Source: Gimesia alba (GTDB lineage: Bacteria > Planctomycetota > Planctomycetia > Planctomycetales > Planctomycetaceae). Taken from it: a DNA stretch of 64,000 nt. A program made the translations under genes and the position numbers. Shown here piece by piece: positions 54,671 through 63,203 of the stretch. The notes beneath the pieces were generated by a model. It did not search any database, had not been told where the DNA came from, and saw nothing but the letters and a program-made list of their open reading frames with translations. Numbering within the stretch: the stretch's first letter is position 1; the number at the start of each line of letters is the position of its first letter. The stretch spans positions 6,499,046-6,563,045 of the forward strand of contig NZ_CP036269.1 in the NCBI RefSeq assembly GCF_007744675.1, given 5' to 3'.

Positions 54671-57064
54671 ATGCGTAAACGAATCACCCTGATCTCTGCA
54701 GCTTGTTGGTTTCTCGCGATCTCGTTCTACGCAGAAGAACCGGCCTGGAGTGCAAAGAAACCGACAGGTAAGTCAGCCCAGGCAAAGATGGATCCGAAGC
54801 AGCGGGCATTTTTTGAAAATAAAATCCGCCCCGTGCTCGTCAAAAAATGTTACTCCTGCCATTCCTCCAAATCAGAGGAACTGGGTGGCAAGCTGCGGAT
54901 GGATACCCGCGACGGCATGCGCGTCGGGGGTGAATCAGGCCCCGCTTTTGTCGAAGGTCGCCCTAATGAGAGCCTGTTGATTCAAGCCCTGCGTTATGAT
55001 GACCTGGAAATGCCACCCGATGAGCCACTGTCGGAAGCCGTCATCAATGACTTTATAACGTGGGTCAAAATGGGCGTGCCTGATCCGCGCATTGATCATC
55101 CGCTGATTGCTAAAAAACCGACGGAAGATTCCACGGTAGCAAAACCGGAACTCTGGTCGTTTCAACCGGTCAGAAATCCAGCGCCTCCCGCTGTCCAGAA
55201 TCAAAGTTGGGTTTATGATCCTCTCGACCATTTTGTACTCTCACGAATTGAAGCGGCCGAGCTAAACCCTACCCACGATGCAGCACCCGTCAGACTGGTG
55301 CGACGTTTGTACTACGATTTGACTGGCCTGCCCCCCACAGCAGAGCAGGTGGAAGCATTCCTGGACGACTATCAACGGCGTCAACAACAGGCAGTCGCTC
55401 ATCTGGTCGATGAATTACTGGCGTCTCCTCATTTCGGCGAACGCTGGGGGCGTCACTGGCTGGATGTCGCGCGCTACGGTGAATCGAACGGCAATGATGG
55501 TCTGGGTCGCAATCCAACCTTTCCTCATGCCTGGCGCTATCGTGATTTTGTCATCCAGGCATTGAACAACGACGTTCCCTACGATCGCTTTCTGACCGAA
55601 CAGATTGCCGGTGATTTACTCACAGCAAAGACTCCCGAAGAACGGGACCGCCTGCTGCTCGCGACCGGATTCCTGGCCATTGGCTCGAAGCCCGCGAAAG
55701 CAATGAACGTGAATTTCGATATGGACGTCGTCAACGATCAGATTAACGTCATCAGCACAGGCGTGATGGGACTGAGTGTCGCCTGTGCCCGCTGTCATGA
55801 TCACAAGCACGATCCCATTCCGACAGCCGACTACTATGCTATGGCCGGCATATTCCTCAGTACCGAAACGATGTGGGGCTATGCCGCCAATCAACCATTG
55901 ACCGCACCGGAAACTCCCCTGCATGTTCTGAAATCGAAACACCACTATATGCCACCGCCAGACAGCGGTGCGCAGCCTAAGGTTGATCCGCATACCCTGT
56001 CTCGAAAAAAGAAACCGAAAAATGTTTATCCTCCCGGGACGGCTCTGGCGATGGGGGTCCGCGAAAAGAAAAAACCGGTTGACTGCAAAATCAATATCAA
56101 AGGGGAATCCAAGAAACTGGGGCCCAGTGTACCTCGCGGTTTCCTGTCGGCCTGTAAAGTGACGCAGCCCCCGAAAATCGATGACAAACAAAGTGGCCGC
56201 CTGCAACTGGCAGAGTGGCTCACCTCAGCAGATCACCCGCAAACCGCGCGGGTGATGGTCAACCGCATCTGGCTGCACCTGTTTGGCCAGGCACTCGTTC
56301 GTACTCCGGATGATTTTGGTATCTATGGCGAACGACCGACTCACCCCCAACTACTCGATCACCTGGCCACCCGCTTCCGTACCGAAGGCTGGTCGATCAA
56401 ACAACTGATTCGCAGCATCGTCCTCAGCCGCACGTATCAGCTCAGCAGCTTCTGTGACGACCTGATTCTGGATGCGGATCCGGAAAACAAACTTCTCTGT
56501 CGACATAATCGTCGCCGACTGGATGCCGAATCGTTGCGTGACAGCATCCTCGCTGCCAGCGGGCAACTCAACAGAGAACCTGGCCTGGGTTCTTCGATCG
56601 CACATGTGGACGAACTGGTCAACAAAGCCGGCAACCTGCATCTGCCCGATAATCACCGCAGCATTTACCTGTGCATGATGCGTCATTCTGAACCACCGGA
56701 GCTGTCCTCGTTCGACCTGCCCGATTCAACCAAACCGGTTGGCAAACGAAATGAAACCACACTGCCGACACAGAGTCTGTTTCTGATTAACAGTCATTTC
56801 CTGATTGAACAGTCACAATTATTTGCCAAAGACATTTTGTTGAATCCCAAACTGAATGATTCTCAACGCATTCATCTCGTATATCGGCGCGCTTTAAATC
56901 GTGTTCCGGAATCGTCTGAACTGTCGCGGGCTCTGGCATTGATTCAAGACGTCAACACAGCACTGAAAACAGAAATATCCCAGGATAAGCTTCGTCGTCA
57001 AACGGTCTGGGCCACACTCTGCCAGGCACTGTTAAACACTAATGAATTTCGCTACGTTGATTAA
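54671..57064 (+). CDS. PSD1-type cytochrome protein (DUF1549/DUF1553), second copy
   Basis: 797 residues. Signal peptide, then the cytochrome domain with CYSCH (Cys60, Cys63, His64) and MPPDEPLSE; DUF1549 (ERWGRHWLDVARYGESNG, ACARCHDHKHDPIP); and DUF1553 (TARVMVNRIWLHLFGQALVRTPDDFG, RRLDAESLRDSILAASG, LPTQSLFLINS). It is about 330 residues shorter than the one at 30474 because the central insertion is absent. ATG 54671 chosen; a TTG lies nine bases upstream; no strong ribosome site. First gene of a run with DUF1501 and sulfatase. Confidence 0.95.
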   Translation: MRKRITLISAACWFLAISFYAEEPAWSAKKPTGKSAQAKMDPKQRAFFENKIRPVLVKKCYSCHSSKSEELGGKLRMDTRDGMRVGGESGPAFVEGRPNESLLIQALRYDDLEMPPDEPLSEAVINDFITWVKMGVPDPRIDHPLIAKKPTEDSTVAKPELWSFQPVRNPAPPAVQNQSWVYDPLDHFVLSRIEAAELNPTHDAAPVRLVRRLYYDLTGLPPTAEQVEAFLDDYQRRQQQAVAHLVDELLASPHFGERWGRHWLDVARYGESNGNDGLGRNPTFPHAWRYRDFVIQALNNDVPYDRFLTEQIAGDLLTAKTPEERDRLLLATGFLAIGSKPAKAMNVNFDMDVVNDQINVISTGVMGLSVACARCHDHKHDPIPTADYYAMAGIFLSTETMWGYAANQPLTAPETPLHVLKSKHHYMPPPDSGAQPKVDPHTLSRKKKPKNVYPPGTALAMGVREKKKPVDCKINIKGESKKLGPSVPRGFLSACKVTQPPKIDDKQSGRLQLAEWLTSADHPQTARVMVNRIWLHLFGQALVRTPDDFGIYGERPTHPQLLDHLATRFRTEGWSIKQLIRSIVLSRTYQLSSFCDDLILDADPENKLLCRHNRRRLDAESLRDSILAASGQLNREPGLGSSIAHVDELVNKAGNLHLPDNHRSIYLCMMRHSEPPELSSFDLPDSTKPVGKRNETTLPTQSLFLINSHFLIEQSQLFAKDILLNPKLNDSQRIHLVYRRALNRVPESSELSRALALIQDVNTALKTEISQDKLRRQTVWATLCQALLNTNEFRYVD

Positions 57065-57106
57065 CGACCAGAATTGAAATATAGAAACTCCCCAAGGAAT
57101 ACGCTC

Positions 57107-58465
57107 ATGCTTGGAATGTCGCGACGGGAAATGTTGAAATCAGCCTCGTGTGGCTTTGGCTATCTGGCGATGTCTGCTCTCTGCGGCAAGACATCCTTCG
57201 CCGGAGGTTCCGCTGCCATCGCGAATCTGAATGCCCGATCTCCTCAACTGCCGGCCCGCGCGAAACGCGTCATCTTCCTCTGCATGAGCGGCGGTCCTGC
57301 CCAGCTCGATACCTTCGATTACAAACCCCAAACCGGGAAGAAGAAACACGCCGGCTCTGCTTTTAAGTTCGCACAGCACGGCGAAAGTGGTCTCTGGATT
57401 TCTGAGCTGCTCCCTGAAACGGCCAAACACGCGGACAAACTCTGCGTCTTAAATGGGATGTACGCGGACATCACCAATCACGCCCAATCCTTCCTGCAGC
57501 TGCATACCGGCGATCGACTGCGTCCCCGTCCCAGTCTGGGTTCCTGGGTCGTATATGGTTTAGGTACCGAAAACCAGAATGTCCCCGGCTTCATCAGCCT
57601 CTATCCTTCGAAACCATCCGTTTATTCCAGTGCCTTACTGCCCCCGGTTTATGAGGGAACACCAATTGGCCTCAACACCACGAATATGTCAAAGGCAACC
57701 ATCAAGAACATCAAAAGTGATCACGTACCGACGGCGGTCAAACGACGACAACTCGATTTCGTACAAGCCATGAATCGTGAGCACGCCACCCGTCGTCCCG
57801 ACGATGCCCGCCTGGAAGCCGTCATTCAATCGATGGAACTGGGCTTTCGCATGCAGATGGCGGCTCCTGAACTGCTCGACATCAGCCAGGAAACGAAATC
57901 GACCCTCGAACGCTATCGTGTCGGCCAGGGTAAAGTGGTCGGCACCTGTAAGAATTCCGACTTCGGACGCCAGTGCCTGTTAGCCCGCCGCTTTGCAGAA
58001 GCCGGCGTGCGGTTCATCGAAGTCAATCACGGCAGTTGGGACCAGCATAAGAATCACCGTGCCGACCTGACGGCGAATTGTGAATCGACGGATGCTCCCA
58101 TCGCCGCCCTGCTGGAAGACCTGGAGCAACGGGGCCTGCTCGACGAAACTCTGGTCGTCTGGGGAGGCGAATTCGGCCGTCCCGGTCTGGTTCCGGAAAG
58201 TAAAAAAGACAGCACCGGCCATAACGCCCGCGGCTTCACGTTCTGGATGGCAGGTGGCGGCATCAAACGCGGTCTGGCTTATGGAAAAACCGATCCCACC
58301 GGTGCCCGCGCCATCGAAGGCAAAGTCCACTTCCGCGATCTGCACGCCACGATCTTACATCAACTCGGCCTGCAGCACGACAAGCTGACGTACCATCAGG
58401 GGGAACGGGAATTCCGCCTGACCGGCACCGAAGGCGGCAAAGTGGTGCACGACATCATTGCCTGA
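57107..58465 (+). CDS. DUF1501 protein, second copy
   Basis: 452 residues. Export signal with [18 protein letters not shown], then the DUF1501 core: [57 protein letters not shown] and the final [14 protein letters not shown]. It pairs with the PSD1 protein 42 bases upstream. ATG 57107 has AAGGA at eight bases; the open frame starts earlier at a TTG. Differs clearly in sequence from the copy at 29017, so the pairs are old paralogues. Confidence 0.95.
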   Translation: MLGMSRREMLKSASCGFGYLAMSALCGKTSFAGGSAAIANLNARSPQLPARAKRVIFLCMSGGPAQLDTFDYKPQTGKKKHAGSAFKFAQHGESGLWISELLPETAKHADKLCVLNGMYADITNHAQSFLQLHTGDRLRPRPSLGSWVVYGLGTENQNVPGFISLYPSKPSVYSSALLPPVYEGTPIGLNTTNMSKATIKNIKSDHVPTAVKRRQLDFVQAMNREHATRRPDDARLEAVIQSMELGFRMQMAAPELLDISQETKSTLERYRVGQGKVVGTCKNSDFGRQCLLARRFAEAGVRFIEVNHGSWDQHKNHRADLTANCESTDAPIAALLEDLEQRGLLDETLVVWGGEFGRPGLVPESKKDSTGHNARGFTFWMAGGGIKRGLAYGKTDPTGARAIEGKVHFRDLHATILHQLGLQHDKLTYHQGEREFRLTGTEGGKVVHDIIA

Positions 58466-58558
58466 TCAAGGCATTTCGTACACAATGGTGAGTTGTAAGT
58501 ACATGGATTTCGTTGATCCGTGTTTCCAATGAATGACTCAACTCACGTTGGCTAAAAT

Positions 58559-59926
58559 ATGATATCGCACCATTCCCGAGGCTGGTCTCTGCTGTTCATT
58601 CTGTTTTTGTTCGCCCCACTCACTTTTTCGAAGGCAGCAGAACAGCCGAATTTCCTGATCATTTTTACCGACGATCAGGGCATCAACGATGTCGGCTGTT
58701 ATGGAAGTGAAATTCCCACTCCGCACATCGATCAACTGGCGAAAGAGGGCCTGCTGTTTCGGCAATATTATTCGGCTTCCGCGATTTGCACTCCTTCCCG
58801 TTTTGGAATCCTGACGGGCCGCAATCCGAGTCGCTCAAAAGACCAGTTGCTCGGCGCGTTGATGTTTATGAGCGACGTTGATCGAAATCGCGGCATTCAA
58901 CCCGGTGAAACCACCATCGCGGACGTTCTCCAAAAGAACGGTTATCAGACCGCATTGATCGGAAAATGGCATCTGGGTCACGGTGCGAATTCCTTCCTGC
59001 CAACCTCCCACGGCTTTGATCTGTTCCGAGGACACACGGGCGGCTGCATTGACTATTTCACAATGACGTATGGTAATCTCCCCGACTGGTATCACAACCA
59101 GCAGCATGTTTCCGAAAATGGGTACGCGACCGATTTAATCACCGAAGAAGCAGAACATTTTTTGAAAGCACAGCGCACAGCGAGCAAACCCTTTTTTCTG
59201 TTCCTGTCTTATAACGCCCCGCATTTTGGGAAAGGCTGGTCTCCCGGCGATCAAAGCCCCGTAAATATCATGCAGCCACAAGGAGCCGATTTGAAGCGGG
59301 TCGGCAGCATTAAAGACAAAGTCCGCCGCGAATTCGCTGCCATGACCGTCGCGCTGGATGATGGCATTGGACGCGTGATGGCAACTCTCAAAAACAACGG
59401 ACTGGATAAAAACACGCTGGTCATTTTCATGACAGATCACGGCGGCACCTACGTCTATGGTGGCAGTAATCACCCCTATCGCGGTGCGAAAGCCACGCTG
59501 TTTGAAGGGGGGATTCGCGTTCCCTGCATCATGCGCTGGCCTGGAAAGATTAAAGCAGCGACAGAAACAAACGAAGTCACCTGGGCGCTGGACCTGTTTC
59601 CCACAATCTGCCAGTTTGCCAATGTAAAAACCGATGGGTTAACCTTGGATGGTCAGGATATCTCCGGTCTGCTCACTCAACAAACGCCTGTCGGAAAGAG
59701 AGAACTATTCTGGCAACTGGGTCCACATGAAGAATTAAAACGGGGCCGCTGGACCGCGTTGCGACAAGGAGACTGGAAATATATCCAGAACGAAGCGGGC
59801 GAAGAATTTCTGTTCGACCTTAAAACCGACCCTTATGAGAAGCAGAACCAGAAGCAACACAAAGCAGAAAAACTGGCAGAGTTCCAGAAACGTCGAGATG
59901 AAATTGCCGATCAATTATCACCTTAG
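58559..59926 (+). CDS. Exported formylglycine sulfatase
   Basis: 455 residues. Signal peptide (GWSLLFILFLFAPLTFSKA), metal ligands Asp38/Asp39 in FTDDQG, the formylglycine site CTPSR (Cys77) that is matured to formylglycine, GKWHLGH, and FMTDHGG near the C-terminal half. It removes sulfate esters from an external substrate, probably a sulfated polysaccharide. Downstream in direction of the DUF1501 gene by ~95 bases, so the three may be expressed together. Confidence 0.95.
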   Translation: MISHHSRGWSLLFILFLFAPLTFSKAAEQPNFLIIFTDDQGINDVGCYGSEIPTPHIDQLAKEGLLFRQYYSASAICTPSRFGILTGRNPSRSKDQLLGALMFMSDVDRNRGIQPGETTIADVLQKNGYQTALIGKWHLGHGANSFLPTSHGFDLFRGHTGGCIDYFTMTYGNLPDWYHNQQHVSENGYATDLITEEAEHFLKAQRTASKPFFLFLSYNAPHFGKGWSPGDQSPVNIMQPQGADLKRVGSIKDKVRREFAAMTVALDDGIGRVMATLKNNGLDKNTLVIFMTDHGGTYVYGGSNHPYRGAKATLFEGGIRVPCIMRWPGKIKAATETNEVTWALDLFPTICQFANVKTDGLTLDGQDISGLLTQQTPVGKRELFWQLGPHEELKRGRWTALRQGDWKYIQNEAGEEFLFDLKTDPYEKQNQKQHKAEKLAEFQKRRDEIADQLSP

Positions 59927-59985
59927 GCTTCAGTAGCAGATCTCTCAACGCGACAATCTAATCTAACAGCAAAGATATTCAACTT

Positions 59986-60606
59986 ATGTCACAGCACGTC
60001 ACAAAGAGTTTCGGGTTCCTGAAAACCACCGCCATTGGGGGCCTGATCTTTCTGCTCCCGTTGATCGTCATCGGTGCCCTGGTTGGCCAGATTGTGCCCA
60101 TCGTGCTGACCGTGGCGGAAGTGCTCTCCGACTATATTCCTGTGAAAACTCCCGCCGGCATCGCGATGTTAATTGCCCTCTCGATCGGCATTGTCCTCCT
60201 GATGTGTTTTGCCGCCGGCCTGATTGCCCGCTGGTCGATTGGTAAAAAGCTCTCGCGTTTCGTCGAAAAGAATCTGATTTTGCTCTTCCCCCGTTATGCC
60301 ATTTATCGGGAGCAACTCAAAGGCAGCATCGGCGGCGATCATAATAAACCGGAAATGATTCCGGTCCTCGTCCGCTTTAATGACGTCACCCGGATTGCCT
60401 TTCAAGCCGAGCGCACTGAAGGTCCCCTGATCTCAATTTACCTGCCCGGCTCCCCCGATCCCTGGTCCGGCTGCGTGATCTTCATGACTCCTGATCGCGT
60501 CGAAACACTGGACATCCCCTTTTCCGAAGCACTCGGCATCTGCGAACGCATGGGCCGAGAATCACTGCAATTGCTCGATCAGCAACCACCGCTCACACAA
60601 AATTAA
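59986..60606 (+). CDS. DUF502 membrane protein
   Basis: 206 residues. Two helices (~16-42 and ~54-80; GGLIFLLPLIVIGALVGQIV and IAMLIALSIGIVLLMCFAAG) and a soluble beta-rich domain with the family's PLISIYLPGSPDPWSGCVIFM segment. DUF502 proteins are integral membrane proteins of unknown function found widely in bacteria. It begins 59 bases after the sulfatase. No unusual features. Confidence 0.9.
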   Translation: MSQHVTKSFGFLKTTAIGGLIFLLPLIVIGALVGQIVPIVLTVAEVLSDYIPVKTPAGIAMLIALSIGIVLLMCFAAGLIARWSIGKKLSRFVEKNLILLFPRYAIYREQLKGSIGGDHNKPEMIPVLVRFNDVTRIAFQAERTEGPLISIYLPGSPDPWSGCVIFMTPDRVETLDIPFSEALGICERMGRESLQLLDQQPPLTQN

Positions 60607-60706
60607 TCGAAGTTTCGGTTTCGCCTGGTCCGTGCGTCGAGTAGGATAAAATTATCGAACTTCCGCACATTCCTACCTGAATCAATTCCAACGTGGAGAC
60701 CCAGCC

Positions 60707-61606
60707 ATGCCCGTACATCTGCCCGCCCAGAACCGTCGTCAATTCCTGTTCACATTAGGAGCAGGATTCATCACTTATAGCACCGGCGCCTTTGCCAGTG
60801 AAAACCAGTCGGAAGATCTGGTCTATCTGTTGAACGACACGCACATTGGTGAAAAGCATCCGACGAACTCTCCGGTCCCCAGTCATTTGCGACAGGCAGT
60901 CAGCGAACTGGTGAACCTCGAACAGAAACCGGCCTGCGTATTGATTAACGGCGACTTGGCATTAAAAGACGGTCAGCCCGGCGACTATCGTCACTTCGCC
61001 AAACTAATCCGCCCATTACGTGAAGCGAAAATCGACACGCATCTGACGCTGGGGAATCATGACGAACGCGACGTCTTTTACGGTGTGATGGAGGAAGAAA
61101 AACCAGCCACGCCGCCAGTCAAATCGAAACACATTTCCGTCGTCCAGACAAAACATGCAAACTTCTTCCTGCTCGATTCGCTGCACAAAACGATGGTCAC
61201 ACAGGGAACGCTGGGCGAGGAACAGCGCACCTGGCTGACCAATGCGCTCGACGCACACGCAGATAAGCCCGCGATCATCGTTACACATCACAATCCACGA
61301 CTCGGCGGCGATCCGAATCATTTTCCGGGTGGCTTAACCGACTCGGTCGAACTGTGGGAGATCCTGGCACCGCGCAAGCAGGTCAAAGCCTACATTCACG
61401 GGCACATCCACGATCGCGGCAACGCCGAACACAAAGGCATTCATATTCTTAACACGCCGGCCACGTCTTACGTCGCAAACCCCAAACTCTCCACGACCGG
61501 CTGGACCGTTGCGAAACTGAGCCCGAACGGCGTCACACTCACCACGCGCACCACCGATCCCAAACATAGCTGGAACCAGCAAACGAAAACGCTCACCTGG
61601 CGTTAA
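60707..61606 (+). CDS. Exported metallophosphoesterase
   Basis: 299 residues. A twin-arginine-like signal (NRRQFLFTLGAGF) precedes a calcineurin-type core with all five motifs: LLNDTHIG (Asp44, His46), NGDLA, GNHDE, THHNP and HGHIHDRG. It should hydrolyse phosphate esters outside the cytoplasm. The ribosome site GGAGA lies about nine bases before the ATG. Its 3' end is only ten bases from repeat A copy 3. Confidence 0.92.
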   Translation: MPVHLPAQNRRQFLFTLGAGFITYSTGAFASENQSEDLVYLLNDTHIGEKHPTNSPVPSHLRQAVSELVNLEQKPACVLINGDLALKDGQPGDYRHFAKLIRPLREAKIDTHLTLGNHDERDVFYGVMEEEKPATPPVKSKHISVVQTKHANFFLLDSLHKTMVTQGTLGEEQRTWLTNALDAHADKPAIIVTHHNPRLGGDPNHFPGGLTDSVELWEILAPRKQVKAYIHGHIHDRGNAEHKGIHILNTPATSYVANPKLSTTGWTVAKLSPNGVTLTTRTTDPKHSWNQQTKTLTWR

Positions 61607-61615
61607 CGGTAACAC

Positions 61616-61817
61616 AGCCAAGTAGCGTTTCTTAATTCGAATTGTCCTTAGAAATGAGGAAGAACCGGGGCTAACGCCCTTCGGCTAATAAGTCATTCCG
61701 GCTGGCAAAGTACAAGAAACAAAATCAGCCGCACGGCGTTAGCCGCGGTTAAAACCGAACGGGGTTAGGTAGCGGTCCTGGGAATCACATTCAAAACCAA
61801 TAAATAAACGCTACCTA
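61616..61817. repeat. Dispersed repeat A, copy 3 (touches a stop codon)
   Basis: Left end AGCCAAGTAGCGTTTCTT, right end AATAAACGCTACCT. The interior 61663-61750 runs from AACCGGGGCTAACGCCCTTC to GGCGTTAGCCGCGGTT and is the reverse complement of the copy 2 interior. The last bases overlap the stop codon of the minus-strand thioredoxin/PDZ gene (61815-61817). Confidence 0.85.
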
Positions 61818-63143
61818 TTTCTGCCGCGGAAGTTTTAACTGCACTTGCTTCTTGCCTCGGACCACCGTCACCTCGGCGGTTTGTCCAGGCTGCAGTGCAT
61901 TCACCCCGTAAGCCAGTAAATCCGTCTCGCGAGCCAGATCTGTTTTCCCATTGAACCCGATAATAATATCGCCGACTTTGAATCCGGAACGTCGGGCGGT
62001 CGCATGCAAACCATATTTCCCCAGACCACGAATATGCAGCGCCATCGGGGCGTCTTCGGTTAAACCTGCCTGCTTGCGTTGTTCGGCGGTCGTCGGTTCC
62101 AGAACGGCTCCCCCCAGCACCATCCGCCGGAGCGGCCAGCTACTCACCCGCCAGGACAAATCATCGCTTCGCTTCCAACCTTTTGGCAGCGCGATGGTCA
62201 GCTTCAGCGGTTTCCCATTCCGCTTTACGTCTGCTTTCAGTTTGTCCTGCTCCCCTGCGTGATGCAGCACCCACTGCACATCGGCAATCGAGAGCAGAGG
62301 CTGTCCCGACAAAGTCAGGATTTCATCGCCGGGTTGAAAACCGGATTTCGAAGCGATCGAGTTTTCCTCTACTTCTTTCACGGTCGCTTTCTGCGTGGGG
62401 TCCAGAATCAGCCCCAGAATTTTGGGATGTGGATACTGAAACAGAATCCGTTCCGGCAGCGGCTTTTGTTGACGTAAATAAAAGTCCCGCTGTGCGTCGC
62501 CCACCTGATGACAGTGAATACAACTTTTGACGATGTCTGTTTTCTCATTGATTCGTGAACGATACTTCCCTGCCAACAGAGGAAATTTCTCTGGAGAGGA
62601 TACCTCGGGCTGCTTACCCTGTTTGTCTTTCAGTGATGCTTTGACGGTGTCATAGTTCGCGTGCAGTTTCAAAGCCCCCTGCATCGCCTGTGCCAGCCCT
62701 TCGATCGAAACATCTTCCGACCAGAGTGTATGATGCGAGCGTGTGCCAAACCGGCCGTAAATCGTGCGGTCTGCATTCAGCAGGAACACTGCGAACGATT
62801 GATCGTAGTCATACTGAAACAGCGACAGATCCAGACCGTTAGTCGAGATCAGCCGCACACGCACAAACTGGTCCATCAGTGGCTTCAACTGAGGATCTTT
62901 CTCCATCAGTTCTTCGTCCAGCTTCACGCACTCTTCGCAGGGGATGCAGCGCAGCACAACCAGCATAGGCTGTTTTGTTTTCTCTGCCTGTGCGAAGCCC
63001 TGCTGCAGATCGTTGTAGATCCAATAACCGCCCGCTTCGACTTTCTCACGATCCTGACGAACTTTTTCTTCACGCGTTTGTGCTAAGGAAATTGAAGTCG
63101 TCGTCAAAAAAACTATAACACAGACACAAATGTTCTTCAGCAT
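61815..63143 (-). CDS. Thioredoxin-fold / haem CxxCH / PDZ protein
   Basis: 442 residues. Signal peptide (VCVIVFLTTTSISLA), then a thioredoxin-like domain with CIPCEEC (Cys66, Cys69, Cys72), a CIHCH c-haem motif at 208-212, and two PDZ-like domains (EENSIASKSGFQPGDEIL, HATARRSGFKVGDIIIG). The layout matches the Trx7/PDZ (seleno)protein family, in which one redox Cys can be selenocysteine; this copy uses Cys. It is likely a periplasmic redox protein. ATG 63143 has AGGAGA upstream; a GTG at 63161 is the alternative. The stop codon coincides with the end of repeat A. Confidence 0.85.
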   Translation of the reverse strand: MLKNICVCVIVFLTTTSISLAQTREEKVRQDREKVEAGGYWIYNDLQQGFAQAEKTKQPMLVVLRCIPCEECVKLDEELMEKDPQLKPLMDQFVRVRLISTNGLDLSLFQYDYDQSFAVFLLNADRTIYGRFGTRSHHTLWSEDVSIEGLAQAMQGALKLHANYDTVKASLKDKQGKQPEVSSPEKFPLLAGKYRSRINEKTDIVKSCIHCHQVGDAQRDFYLRQQKPLPERILFQYPHPKILGLILDPTQKATVKEVEENSIASKSGFQPGDEILTLSGQPLLSIADVQWVLHHAGEQDKLKADVKRNGKPLKLTIALPKGWKRSDDLSWRVSSWPLRRMVLGGAVLEPTTAEQRKQAGLTEDAPMALHIRGLGKYGLHATARRSGFKVGDIIIGFNGKTDLARETDLLAYGVNALQPGQTAEVTVVRGKKQVQLKLPRQK

Positions 63144-63203
63144 CGTTCCATCTCCTGACACCGGCGGGTTAAAAGGAATCAGACACGTCGACTTTCGTAC
63201 TCG

